From IMG/VR virus record IMGVR_UViG_3300030333_001914, positions 1 through 29,153 of that record: a DNA stretch of 29,153 nucleotides; one strand, written 5' to 3'. The first letter of the stretch is position 1; every line of letters starts with the position of its first letter. This DNA is from a virus. The translations under genes were made by a program, and so were the position numbers. The notes under the pieces were generated by a model. It did not search any database. It was not told where the DNA came from and worked only from the letters and a program-made list of their open reading frames with translations. Shown here one piece after another: positions 22,301 through 29,153 of this stretch.

Positions 22301-25300
22301 GGTGTTCCTGATTGTCCATTAGCCAAATATACTAATGGGTCTTCAACACTTAGAGTTGCAGTATTTACGGTGGTTGTATCTCCCGATACAGTTAAATCAC
22401 CCGCTATTGTGACTGTTGTATCACTAGAACCTATTGTTAAAGTATTAGCACCAACAGTATCAAAAATAGTATGATTGGCTGCAGTTAAATCTAAATCGGT
22501 TAATCCTGTTAATGCTGTATCTACATTTAATGTAGTTCCACTTCTGCTTAAGTTTGTTCCAGCAGTATAAAGTCCTGATAAATCAACAGTAGGATTAGAT
22601 GCACCACTAACAGTAGCAGTTAAAGTTCCTGATGATAACCCTAATCCTGTTGTATAATAGTTAGTATCTGTATTAGTTATTGCTCCTGTTGCCGCCCCAA
22701 GATAACCCCATTGTGCGGCTGAAATTGTTGTAGAACCAATATTCTCTAATTGTGCTCCTTCATCTTCAGTTAAGTTAGAAATTTCAGTTACTTGAGATGC
22801 TGCAATTGTTTTATTTGTAAGAGTATCTGAACTAGATGCAGTAATAAAACCAGCACCATTAGTTAATTGATTATTATTGGTTGGTATTGTTGTTGAATTA
22901 AAAGCGTTAGAACCAAATATCTCAGATGATAGTTTTCTTTTTTGAGTTCCATTATCAAGAACAATAAATTCATCTTCACCTGTTACCCAAGATTGGGTCA
23001 TATCTGCAAGGTCACCCAAAGCCAGAGATAAATTACCTGAACCTGTAACAGTTCCACTTAATCCTGTATTAGTGCCTACTGAAGTTACTGTGCCTGTAGT
23101 TGTAGAATAACTATAACTTTCAATCTTTTCTTTAATAGCACCTGAAGACATTAAATGGTCATCTGTATCTACAAACTCAGAACCTATATCTATATCATTA
23201 AAAGAATGTCCTCCTAATGTAATAGAACCTGCGGTAGTAAATCCACCAGCAGTAATAGTTCCTGATGTAGTATCATCAGCATTATTCTTTAGGAATGCAT
23301 CATCAACATTAAAAGTAGTTCCACTTAATGATATATTAGTTCCTGCTGAATAAGTAGTATTAGTATAGTTATTTGCGTGAACAGTTCCTGCACCATCAAC
23401 AGTTAAATCAACAGTGTTAGTTGCACTTGCTGCTATTCCATCTAACTTAGACTTTAATGTATCTGTAAAGTTATTTTGTGTTAATCCCCCATCTCCAACA
23501 GAATATGTAGTATCTTGTGTTGGTATTGTAAATGTTGCATCAGGTATTGTTACAGTTCTATCTGCTGATAAAGTTCCAGCCAACAAAGTTAATTCATTAG
23601 CGTCTGCCGCACTTCCCTCAAATACTACACCATTACTTGTACTAACTGTTTCTACATTGTTTGTTGTTGTTGTTCCTGTTACTACAATTGAACCGGGAAA
23701 AGTCGTTGTTGTGCTTCCATCACCGATAGTAAGTGTATTACTAGCCATAGCATTATTAAGAGCACTTCTTACATTTGCTGCATCAGTTACATCAGCAGAG
23801 GCCTCTATGCCATCTAATTTAGTCTTAAGAGTATTAGTAAAGTTATTTTGTGTTAAACCACCATCACCGACAGAATAAGTAGTATTTGTATCTGTTGAAG
23901 CAATTGTTATTGTATCACTAGCCGCAGTAGTAGTTAAAGTTACATTAGAACCTGCTACAAGGGTTAGAGTATCTGTTGTTGTATCTGCTACTACATCATC
24001 TTGACCACTTACTGAAATTGTCTTAAATGAATATTCATTGGCTTCACCACTTGAACCTGTAGTAACATATCTTCCGTCTAAATCTACAGTTAAATCTGCT
24101 AATGAACCTGTTCTACCTACTGTTAAAACTCCATCACTTGTATTAAATGCTAATGAGTTTACATAATCATTTGTATCAGTATCAGGGTCAGCCCAAGTTC
24201 CGTCTTTTCTAAGATATAAACCACCATGAGATGAAGCACCTGCAGGAACTAAACCAGCAGCATAGGAGTTTCCTGAACCCATAGCAGAATAAGTTGTATT
24301 AGTATAATTACTAGAATGAATAGTTCCTGCACCACTTGCTGTCCAATCAATTATTTCATTGCTTGTAATGCCTAAATCTGAAAGAACCTCAGCAGCAGTT
24401 CTACCTTCAATAGAAGTTCCATCAACCTTTAAGAAATCATTATCCGCTACATTAGCATTAGCAACTAATACATTTCCATCAGATATACCTGATGCTAAAC
24501 CTTTTACAAATGCAAGATTGGTTACTTCTGAATCCATTAATGCTCCTGCTGCTGTAACATTTGTTGTATCTGTAACATCAGCAGATGCTTCTATAGCGTC
24601 TAATTTATCATGATGTGCAATAGACATTAATCCTGCGGCTGAACCTGTTGCTTCTGAATAAGTTGTATTTGTATAATTGGAAGAATGAATAGTTCCTGCG
24701 CTTGAGGCTGTCCAATCAATTATTTCATTATCCGCTATTCCTAAATCAGAACGAACTTCTGCTGCTGTTCTTGCTTCTAATGTTGTAGCATCGCTCCATC
24801 TAGCATATTCGTTTGCATTGATTGTTCCTGTCTTTGATACATCACCTGTATTAGCAGTAGCATTTGCTGCAACCCCACTAAGTTTAGTTTTCTCAGCATC
24901 AGTATAAGCAGCAGTAACTAAATTCCAATCACCTGTTCCTGTTGCAGATGCAGAATATACTTTATTATCATCAGTATCAACCCAAATATCTCCAATTGAT
25001 AATGCAGTAGGAGTAGAAGATTGCCTAAATACTTGATTCTTTGTTGCTCCATCTTCAAATTCTAATGAGATAGTTGCAGCATTACCATTTGCTAGACCTA
25101 ATGTTTTGGTATCGCCACTAACTGTTTTTTCTAAGGTAATTCCGCTACGAATAGTAGCAGTTGAATTATTATCTACAGAACCAAGTCCTACATCTGCCTT
25201 TGTTGTATTAGCATTTAATATAGTTGCTTCTGTTGCTTTAGTGCTTCCATCTTCTAATAATAGATTTCCTGAAGAACCCATCGTTGCGCCAACAGTAGCA

Positions 25301-27039
25301 CCACTAGCAGGTAATGTAGTAAATACTGTTCCTGTTCCACTACCACTACTTACTAATTGATTAGCAGTAATTTTAGTTAAAAAGTCCTTCATCTTAACTT
25401 TTTTATACGCACTAGCACCATCATCATAAATAGGAATTACATCATTATCAATATCTCCTGCTGTTCCTAAATCAGTAGCACTATCAAATTCATAACTAAC
25501 TTTAGCAGTATTAGCAGTAATAGCATTTGCTTGTGATGTAGTTATTCCTACCTTTGCTGTATTGGCTGTTATTGCATTTGCTTGTGATGTAGTAGCACCA
25601 ACAGTAGCACCTGCTTCTATACCTGCTAATTTAGTTCCAGTTCCTGATTCTAATGAATCTAAATCACTTAAACCAATTGTTGTTTTATCAAACCCTACTA
25701 ATACCCATTCTCCTGAAGCAATTTCATCTGCACCTACTGATTCAGCAACATATAATTTATTGCTATCATTAGTATCATACCATTGGTCGCCTATTGCTGT
25801 AGAGGTAGGAATACCATCTTGTTTAAAGGTTTTAATCTGTGCTTGGTTTAATACATTACTCAAACCAACATCAGCCTTTGCTAAAGATAAATTAGTTTTT
25901 ACATTAGATAATTGTGTTGATGTTAAACTTTGATTATTAACATCAATTCTTAATCTGTTTCCTAAAGCAGTAGTGACTGTTGAGGAAAAACTAGCATCAT
26001 CATTTATTGCAGCCGCTAATTCATTTAAGGTATCTAAAGCACCGGGAGCAGATGAAACTAAATCAGTTACTTTACCATCAACATATGTTTTTATTGACTG
26101 TTGACTTGCTGGTTTAGTAGCACTATTAGAAGCCATATCATCTTCATCTAATAAATCAGCAGATATAGCATAATTGTTAGCACTAGCGGCTATGCCGTCT
26201 AGTTTAGATTTAAGAGTATCAGTAAAGTTGTTTTGTGTAAGTCCTCCATCTCCTACTGAATAAGTAACATAACTAGGTACAGCCCATTCCATACCATTGC
26301 TAGTATATTTAAGGAATTTATCTGTACCACTAGGAGCATTGTGTATATCTAGTTTACCTTCTGCAATTGAATCATTTGCTAACATAGCATTTGTTACAGT
26401 TCCTGTATCTCCTGATGTAATTAGATTTACGTTATTACTGCTAGGGTCTGGGAATGATATTTCTCCTGTACTACTACCGACTAAAACCTTTCCTGCTTTA
26501 GTTATTCTTAATGTTTTAGTTTCATTATTAACAGCAGTAAACTCAGAATCCAATTTCTTTATTCCATAGAATTGTATTGGTCTTGCGCCTGCACTTGCAC
26601 CTGCAACCACTTTAATTAAACATACAGGAATATCACCTGCAGTTAAACTAGCAACTTTAACAACACCAGAACTATTTGCTGTATTTGAATTACTTGCATG
26701 GGTTGCAGTTCTAAGGTCTAAAGCAGAAGAATCTTTTGGTATTACTAAGAAAGCATAATGGTCTTTTGCACCTGATGAATTTAAATCATCATTTACAGCA
26801 GTAGGAGTTCCTGTTTTATATTCTCCCTTATCAAACCAGCCACCAGCACTTACAGCAAATGTGCTTCCATTCTGTATTACATTTAATCCATGAGCAACAA
26901 AAGAACCTGCTGTCTGTTGATTTAATGCATTTAATATTCCTGTATGAATACTATCTGTTCCATCCACTAAACCAGCAAGATTGCTTGCTGTGCCTAATGT
27001 ACTAATTCCTAAATCTGTGTCTCTTGTTTGTGTTCCCAT
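19369..27039 (-). CDS. Giant repeat-rich tail fibre / adhesin (2,556 aa)
   Basis: One uninterrupted frame of 7.7 kb. The N-terminal 200 residues are non-repetitive and probably attach to the tail. The central part holds fibre repeats: three VGDGGLTQNNFT...KLDGI units, TTSQANAITANTAKV in tandem, EIIDWTAS.AGTIHSSNYTN twice, DVTGDVTG, and a segment with VSGDTTTVNTATLSVEDPLV that is common in marine phage fibres. Residues about 2210-2425 carry repeated NIAIG.DA and NVVIG.SAG motifs like the trimeric YadA-type beta-roll head. The C-terminus is a beta-rich domain. It is likely a homotrimeric host-recognition fibre. Its size is large for a phage fibre. Confidence 0.9.
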   Translation of the reverse strand: MGTQTRDTDLGISTLGTASNLAGLVDGTDSIHTGILNALNQQTAGSFVAHGLNVIQNGSTFAVSAGGWFDKGEYKTGTPTAVNDDLNSSGAKDHYAFLVIPKDSSALDLRTATHASNSNTANSSGVVKVASLTAGDIPVCLIKVVAGASAGARPIQFYGIKKLDSEFTAVNNETKTLRITKAGKVLVGSSTGEISFPDPSSNNVNLITSGDTGTVTNAMLANDSIAEGKLDIHNAPSGTDKFLKYTSNGMEWAVPSYVTYSVGDGGLTQNNFTDTLKSKLDGIAASANNYAISADLLDEDDMASNSATKPASQQSIKTYVDGKVTDLVSSAPGALDTLNELAAAINDDASFSSTVTTALGNRLRIDVNNQSLTSTQLSNVKTNLSLAKADVGLSNVLNQAQIKTFKQDGIPTSTAIGDQWYDTNDSNKLYVAESVGADEIASGEWVLVGFDKTTIGLSDLDSLESGTGTKLAGIEAGATVGATTSQANAITANTAKVGITTSQANAITANTAKVSYEFDSATDLGTAGDIDNDVIPIYDDGASAYKKVKMKDFLTKITANQLVSSGSGTGTVFTTLPASGATVGATMGSSGNLLLEDGSTKATEATILNANTTKADVGLGSVDNNSTATIRSGITLEKTVSGDTKTLGLANGNAATISLEFEDGATKNQVFRQSSTPTALSIGDIWVDTDDNKVYSASATGTGDWNLVTAAYTDAEKTKLSGVAANATANTGDVSKTGTINANEYARWSDATTLEARTAAEVRSDLGIADNEIIDWTASSAGTIHSSNYTNTTYSEATGSAAGLMSIAHHDKLDAIEASADVTDTTNVTAAGALMDSEVTNLAFVKGLASGISDGNVLVANANVADNDFLKVDGTSIEGRTAAEVLSDLGITSNEIIDWTASGAGTIHSSNYTNTTYSAMGSGNSYAAGLVPAGASSHGGLYLRKDGTWADPDTDTNDYVNSLAFNTSDGVLTVGRTGSLADLTVDLDGRYVTTGSSGEANEYSFKTISVSGQDDVVADTTTDTLTLVAGSNVTLTTTAASDTITIASTDTNTTYSVGDGGLTQNNFTNTLKTKLDGIEASADVTDAANVRSALNNAMASNTLTIGDGSTTTTFPGSIVVTGTTTTNNVETVSTSNGVVFEGSAADANELTLLAGTLSADRTVTIPDATFTIPTQDTTYSVGDGGLTQNNFTDTLKSKLDGIAASATNTVDLTVDGAGTVHANNYTNTTYSAGTNISLSGTTFNVDDAFLKNNADDTTSGTITAGGFTTAGSITLGGHSFNDIDIGSEFVDTDDHLMSSGAIKEKIESYSYSTTTGTVTSVGTNTGLSGTVTGSGNLSLALGDLADMTQSWVTGEDEFIVLDNGTQKRKLSSEIFGSNAFNSTTIPTNNNQLTNGAGFITASSSDTLTNKTIAASQVTEISNLTEDEGAQLENIGSTTISAAQWGYLGAATGAITNTDTNYYTTGLGLSSGTLTATVSGASNPTVDLSGLYTAGTNLSRSGTTLNVDTALTGLTDLDLTAANHTIFDTVGANTLTIGSSDTTVTIAGDLTVSGDTTTVNTATLSVEDPLVYLANGQSGTPSVDIGIIGERGSSTNVGFIWDESADTWAAINTADTGTTAGNVSISSYANLRVGTITGNISGDVTGDVTGDLTGTADTVQDNAITEAKIANSAVTGAKVSAFAIADKSLSSVLYQTAGESGDILVNSNNGFPTEGVVSLESELIRYKGVNADGRTLDNCTRGYRGTTAAGHTANGSLSVTLLAGKEVTLGGTKTVEVIPFVGSDGTNASETGLVPATAAGDNNKYLRGDGSWQTLSGAGSTGTVTQIVAGTGLSGGTITSTGTIAVSGAQTGITTDYNTGRIIGRDAHNNIDFTTDNEIHFKTNNETPVIKMKASGEIEATSLDISGNADIDGTLEADAITIGGTAIGSIYSPVAGHSSIATVGTITTGTWNGTAIASGYIAADAITGAKIADDAIDSEHIAAGAVDLEHLSSESVDEDNLYISNAGSDGQFLQKQSGNNGGLTWATVSSGDSNAGGVDGSAGSPTFSFSNDNDTGFYLDGVNTIGVSMGGSRKFRMYADTFRLDGTTDPQVIKCDSASVDLELRSGGSSAPGIIHIGRENNDIEINPGGTGQVSLGNFKFDTDQSVGSGQDNYVLTYDHANTQIALEAAAGGGASVLNELTDVLMDATNFTDSLLIQTDSDGSAPTTGTLSSASDNIGIGKDVFASLTSADRNIAIGNLALDAATSGSDHIAIGYEALSATNNHGSIAIGSYAGRSMSNTKGYSVIIGSYGSSNSLDTEKTVAIGQHAASTCTGDYNVVIGASAGLNLTGGAGNVLLGQDAGYNNYNGNRNVAIGQDAYHNGWASDNIAIGKDALGGTVNGGEQNLAIGNYSGEAITSGDNNIVIGYDAGDSITTGSDNLVIGGAAVPDGTADSQLVISDGDGGVTWFTGDSTGNVKLNQLADVVSVSSNTTLTQAQSGSYVYWTSGTLTLPADAAVGTQFTIFNNTGGSATVALGSGDAIISNWATNAAVADNDATAYVCVNISSSESQWVQVGA
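19765..20410 (-). repeat. YadA-head-like beta-roll repeats in the fibre
   Basis: About ten to twelve degenerate units near 14-22 residues with cores NIAIGNLAL, HIAIGYEAL, SIAIGSYAG, NVVIGASAG, NVLLGQDAG, NVAIGQDAY, NIAIGKDAL, NLAIGNYSG and NIVIGYDAG. This matches the left-handed parallel beta-roll of trimeric autotransporter heads. Confidence 0.75.
22083..22135 (-). repeat. Short in-frame GDVTGDVTG repeat in the fibre
   Basis: Tandem 12-bp units encode GDVT repeated, followed by GDLTG. This small run marks a flexible or beta-helical linker before the AKIANSAVTGAKV segment. Confidence 0.6.
23421..23509 (-). repeat. Fibre repeat A, copy 2
   Basis: Module VGDGGLTQNNFTDTLKSKLD followed by GIAASATN. 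It lies about 380 bp from copy 3, and both have a NNYTNTTYS or TTYS-type strand beside them. Confidence 0.7.
23797..23880 (-). repeat. Fibre repeat A, copy 3
   Basis: Same VGDGGLTQNNFT module, here with NTLKTKLDGIEASADVT. A shorter relative, HHDKLDAIEASADVT, lies near 24575-24620. Confidence 0.7.
24288..24780 (-). repeat. Fibre repeat B, two copies
   Basis: Two copies of a module of about 40 residues, RTAAEVxSDLGIxxNEIIDW followed by TASxAGTIHSSNYTNTTYS, at about 24651-24780 and 24288-24410. They are separated by a non-repeat stretch with LAFVKGLASGISDGN. Confidence 0.75.
25503..25600 (-). repeat. Fibre repeat C, tandem pair
   Basis: Two adjacent units of about 48 bp each encode TTSQANAITANTAKV, a repeat familiar from marine phage tail fibres. 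Near-identical core, with a variant third-position pattern. Confidence 0.75.
26174..26267 (-). repeat. Fibre repeat A, copy 1
   Basis: Encodes TYSVGDGGLTQNNFTDTLKS and on through KLDGIAASA. Closely related to copies at about 23421-23509 and 23797-23880 inside the same gene. DNA differs by silent changes, so the copies are not recent duplicates. Confidence 0.75.
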
Positions 27040-27401
27040 TATTCTACCTCAATTCTAAGTGTAAACGTGATTGATTCTGATGCAGATAATGGGCCTATAT
27101 CATCAAAGACTATTCTTGATAACATATTTCCTCCTGTTGCTGCATCAAATATTCCTATTTCTGAAATTGTATTTGAAGAAATATCTGAACCTAAAAAAGT
27201 AACATCATAAACTAATGTATTTCCTACTAATGTTGGTGTTGCTGTTTTTGCTGCACCTACTTGATTATCTAAAGTTGTTTGAGATGATGATGTATTATCT
27301 CCACCATTTCCTACTCTAATATGTGTAAATGTTGTTCTACTACCAGATTCAATACCTGTTATTAATCTAGCGGCTTGTTTTTTACCTGAGTCAACTATCA
27401 T
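27039..27401 (-). CDS. Tail-fibre/collar-type protein (DUF3751-like)
   Basis: 120 residues, start after GGAGATTAAAG. The pattern GIESGSRTTFTHIRVGNGG, then TPTLVGNTLVYDVTFLG, then ISEIGIFDA and MLSRIVFDD matches phage tail-collar or fibre N-terminal domains in which EIGLFD is a landmark. It probably links the baseplate to the giant fibre. It ends in a TAATG junction with the fibre gene, so they are translated together. Confidence 0.7.
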   Translation of the reverse strand: MIVDSGKKQAARLITGIESGSRTTFTHIRVGNGGDNTSSSQTTLDNQVGAAKTATPTLVGNTLVYDVTFLGSDISSNTISEIGIFDAATGGNMLSRIVFDDIGPLSASESITFTLRIEVE

Positions 27402-27438
27402 ACTTTAATCTCCTTTCTTGTTACAGTTTCTTCTGGAA

Positions 27439-27450
27439 ACTTTATAATTG
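27439..27450 (-). promoter_or_regulatory. Possible TATA element for fibre genes
   Basis: The minus strand reads ATTATAAAG about 40 nt before the ATG of the tail-collar-type gene, in the only larger spacer (57 nt) of the minus block. A 6-bp hairpin AGTTTC/GAAACT (27425-27441) lies between. Positioning fits an archaeal promoter with a short leader, but AT-rich chance is possible. Confidence 0.3.
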
Positions 27451-27458
27451 TATTAACA

Positions 27459-29153
27459 CTAATCAAAGCCAAGTGTGCTTCCTCCTGTTGTTGATGTTAA
27501 TGCATAATGCAATGATTTTTCTTTCGGTATTAAATTATCTACTAGAACTTTACCTGTTAATGTCTTCTTAATATTACGAGTAAATAGATTTGTAAAGCCT
27601 GAGTTTTGTTGTAATCCTATTTCACTAAGTCTTTCTGCTATTGTTTTATTGAAAGTTCCTACTGTTACTTTAGATATGCTAGACATTGCATTTTCTATTT
27701 CAAATACTATATAATCTTCTGCTGGAATATTATGATTAGGGAAATCTAAATGTAATATATCTCCCGCTTCCATTAATTCAAAGCCTGTTTTTTCCATAGT
27801 TAATGTTATTTTTCTATAATCTTTTCTATGAGTTTCTAAAAGAGTATATGCTTTAATTCTTGCTTCTTCTGCATTTTTAATATTAGCATCAATATGTCTA
27901 ATTGTTCTTTTAACATCACTAGGAATTTCTACTTCTCCCTTAACGTTATCTCCAATAACTGTAACTTTATTTGCTTTATCAAATAAACTTTTATTACTAT
28001 CAACAGATATTAAATTACTTCCATCCCTATACTTTAAAGAAAATCTCCTTTTAGTAGAATAGTCATCTAAATCTTTTATTTGAATTTCGTCATCCTTAAA
28101 AGAATAATCCAATTGTTGTTTTGCCGCTAAATAATTTATACAAGAAAACATATCCTGCTCTGTAAAATTAGTATTTAAAATGAAGGGTTTTCTTTCATAC
28201 TTAACTAATTCATCGTTTTTCTTTGGCTTATAGAAAATGTTGCTAACGGCCAGACTTGACCCTGCATTCGCAGTAGTCACCTGCCCTATAAGTCTGCCGT
28301 CTTGGTTATAAATTATATCATTAACAAGGATATTACTATGCGAAGTTGTCAATGCTATGCTTGTTCCTGTGGTATCAGAATCAACGATATTACCAGTGTA
28401 AGTTATGTTTTTAATGGTATCATCTACCTTTATTTCATTTTCTTCTAAGATGTCCTTTATGGCCTGTTCAGCATCTGTACCTATTGAAACTGTAGTTCCT
28501 ATAAAAGCGTTCTTTGCAGAAGTATTATCTGGAGTAGAAGAACTTTCTATGTTAAATATTTCACCAAAAGATACTACTCCATAACCTGTTAATTCTCCAT
28601 CATAAGAAAACCTAAGATTATTTGTGGTTTCCGATACAATTATATTCTTTTCTACTTTATTTCTACCGTCTGTTATAAAACAATCCAATGAATCTCCGTC
28701 AGAAAATAAAGCCTTTGCATCAGTTAGTGTTCTCCTATCAATATAAGTGTTGAATGTATCTATATCTAATAACAAATACATCGAGTACAATCCTTGTTGA
28801 TATGCTAAATATTCGGGTACTGCTGCGGCTGTTTCTTCTGATTCATTTGCTTGCAAATCAGCACCACTTTCTTCTTCTACTCCTGTCATAAAGTTCTGGT
28901 GTATATTTGTATATGTCAATCCTGTATCAAACAGTTTATTTACTTCAAAATAGTCTGGTGTGTTTTCAAAAGTAGTTTCTGATATTCTCATTAGTCTGAA
29001 TGATGTTCCAACGCTACTTGTAGTTAATGTCTTATCTAATTTTATGGTATGAGTGGTATAACTACCACTTGTTCCTGTTGTATGTGATATTATTTTACCG
29101 ATATAATCTGGACTTCCGGTAACTGAATGTGGTAATATATTACCCGACCCATC
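27459..29153 (-). CDS. Tail hub / baseplate protein (gene cut by right edge)
   Basis: At least 564 residues are encoded. The ATG at 28991 is not the start, since the frame stays open to the window end with fibre-like text such as ILPHSVTGSPDYIGKI. The region from about 28080 down to 27600 resembles the gp27/XkdQ-type tail hub: VTVIGDNVKGEVE, RTIRHIDANIKNAEEA, a helix with KAYTLLETHRKDYRK, KITLTMEK, then MEAGDILHLDFPNHNIPAED and YIVFEIENAM. It may sit at the tip of a tail tube. The hub call is moderate; a general tail or baseplate call is more secure. Confidence 0.6.
   Translation of the reverse strand, partial: DGSGNILPHSVTGSPDYIGKIISHTTGTSGSYTTHTIKLDKTLTTSSVGTSFRLMRISETTFENTPDYFEVNKLFDTGLTYTNIHQNFMTGVEEESGADLQANESEETAAAVPEYLAYQQGLYSMYLLLDIDTFNTYIDRRTLTDAKALFSDGDSLDCFITDGRNKVEKNIIVSETTNNLRFSYDGELTGYGVVSFGEIFNIESSSTPDNTSAKNAFIGTTVSIGTDAEQAIKDILEENEIKVDDTIKNITYTGNIVDSDTTGTSIALTTSHSNILVNDIIYNQDGRLIGQVTTANAGSSLAVSNIFYKPKKNDELVKYERKPFILNTNFTEQDMFSCINYLAAKQQLDYSFKDDEIQIKDLDDYSTKRRFSLKYRDGSNLISVDSNKSLFDKANKVTVIGDNVKGEVEIPSDVKRTIRHIDANIKNAEEARIKAYTLLETHRKDYRKITLTMEKTGFELMEAGDILHLDFPNHNIPAEDYIVFEIENAMSSISKVTVGTFNKTIAERLSEIGLQQNSGFTNLFTRNIKKTLTGKVLVDNLIPKEKSLHYALTSTTGGSTLGFD

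Noticed and set aside
23414-25933. Plus-strand open frames of 84-154 codons across the fibre gene
   Set aside because: They are antisense shadows of the repeat-rich fibre gene, with no ribosome-binding site and composition set by the repeats.
28989-28991. ATG at 28991 as start of the tail-hub gene
   Set aside because: The same frame stays open to position 29153 with tail-like residues, so the gene begins outside the window.

Overview
The window looks like part of the genome of a tailed (head-tail) double-stranded DNA virus of a marine archaeon. The DNA is AT-rich and packed. About 30 tightly spaced plus-strand genes, many joined by 4-nt ATGA overlaps, meet a smaller convergent minus-strand block of tail genes. 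The replication genes are archaeal in type: ATP-dependent DNA ligase, PCNA sliding clamp, RFC small subunit, family B polymerase, archaeo-eukaryotic primase, RecA/RadA-like ATPase and ERCC4-HhH nuclease. Many starts follow GGTGAT or GGAG, which match the archaeal 16S rRNA 3' end. The tail genes resemble those of marine tailed phages. This mix fits best the magroviruses proposed for Marine Group II Euryarchaeota (Ca. Poseidoniales). That assignment is inferred from gene content, not from a search.

Layout. Positions 2-8217 (+): ligase (cut by the left edge), a histone-fold protein, small proteins, a P-loop ATPase with a clamp-binding-like tail, a phage-type conserved protein, RFC small subunit, a small membrane protein with an EF-hand-like loop, a candidate single-strand binding protein, a RecA-like ATPase and PCNA. 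Positions 8223-11289 (+): a family B DNA polymerase split into two genes just before motif C, with four tiny genes (one membrane, three Cys-rich) between the halves. Positions 11291-17539 (+): a Cas4-like nuclease, a primase with a PriL-like Fe-S domain, an ERCC4-HhH nuclease, a DUF3987-like helicase candidate, a DUF4177-like protein, a thioredoxin, a stand-alone DEDDy exonuclease and several microproteins. Positions 17540-17822: a non-coding junction with terminators on both strands and unusually G-rich, hairpin-forming sequence. Positions 17823-29153 (-), listed in transcription order from the right edge: a tail-hub-like protein (cut by the right edge), a small tail-fibre-type protein, a 2,556-residue repeat-rich fibre, a Gly/Ser-rich fibre-tip candidate, a spermidine-synthase-like methyltransferase fold, a 99-aa protein and a Cys-rich microprotein.

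Together the plus-strand genes could form a nearly self-sufficient archaeal-type replisome: primer synthesis, clamp loading, clamp, split polymerase, ssDNA protection, helicase, ligase, recombination and repair. The most notable points are the gapless match of one viral protein to the archaeal histone fold, the polymerase split by an ATGA-linked cassette, the primase fusion with four conserved cysteines, seven Cys-rich microproteins, and the structured intergenic island. I see no integrase, insertion sequence, CRISPR array, tRNA or rRNA.
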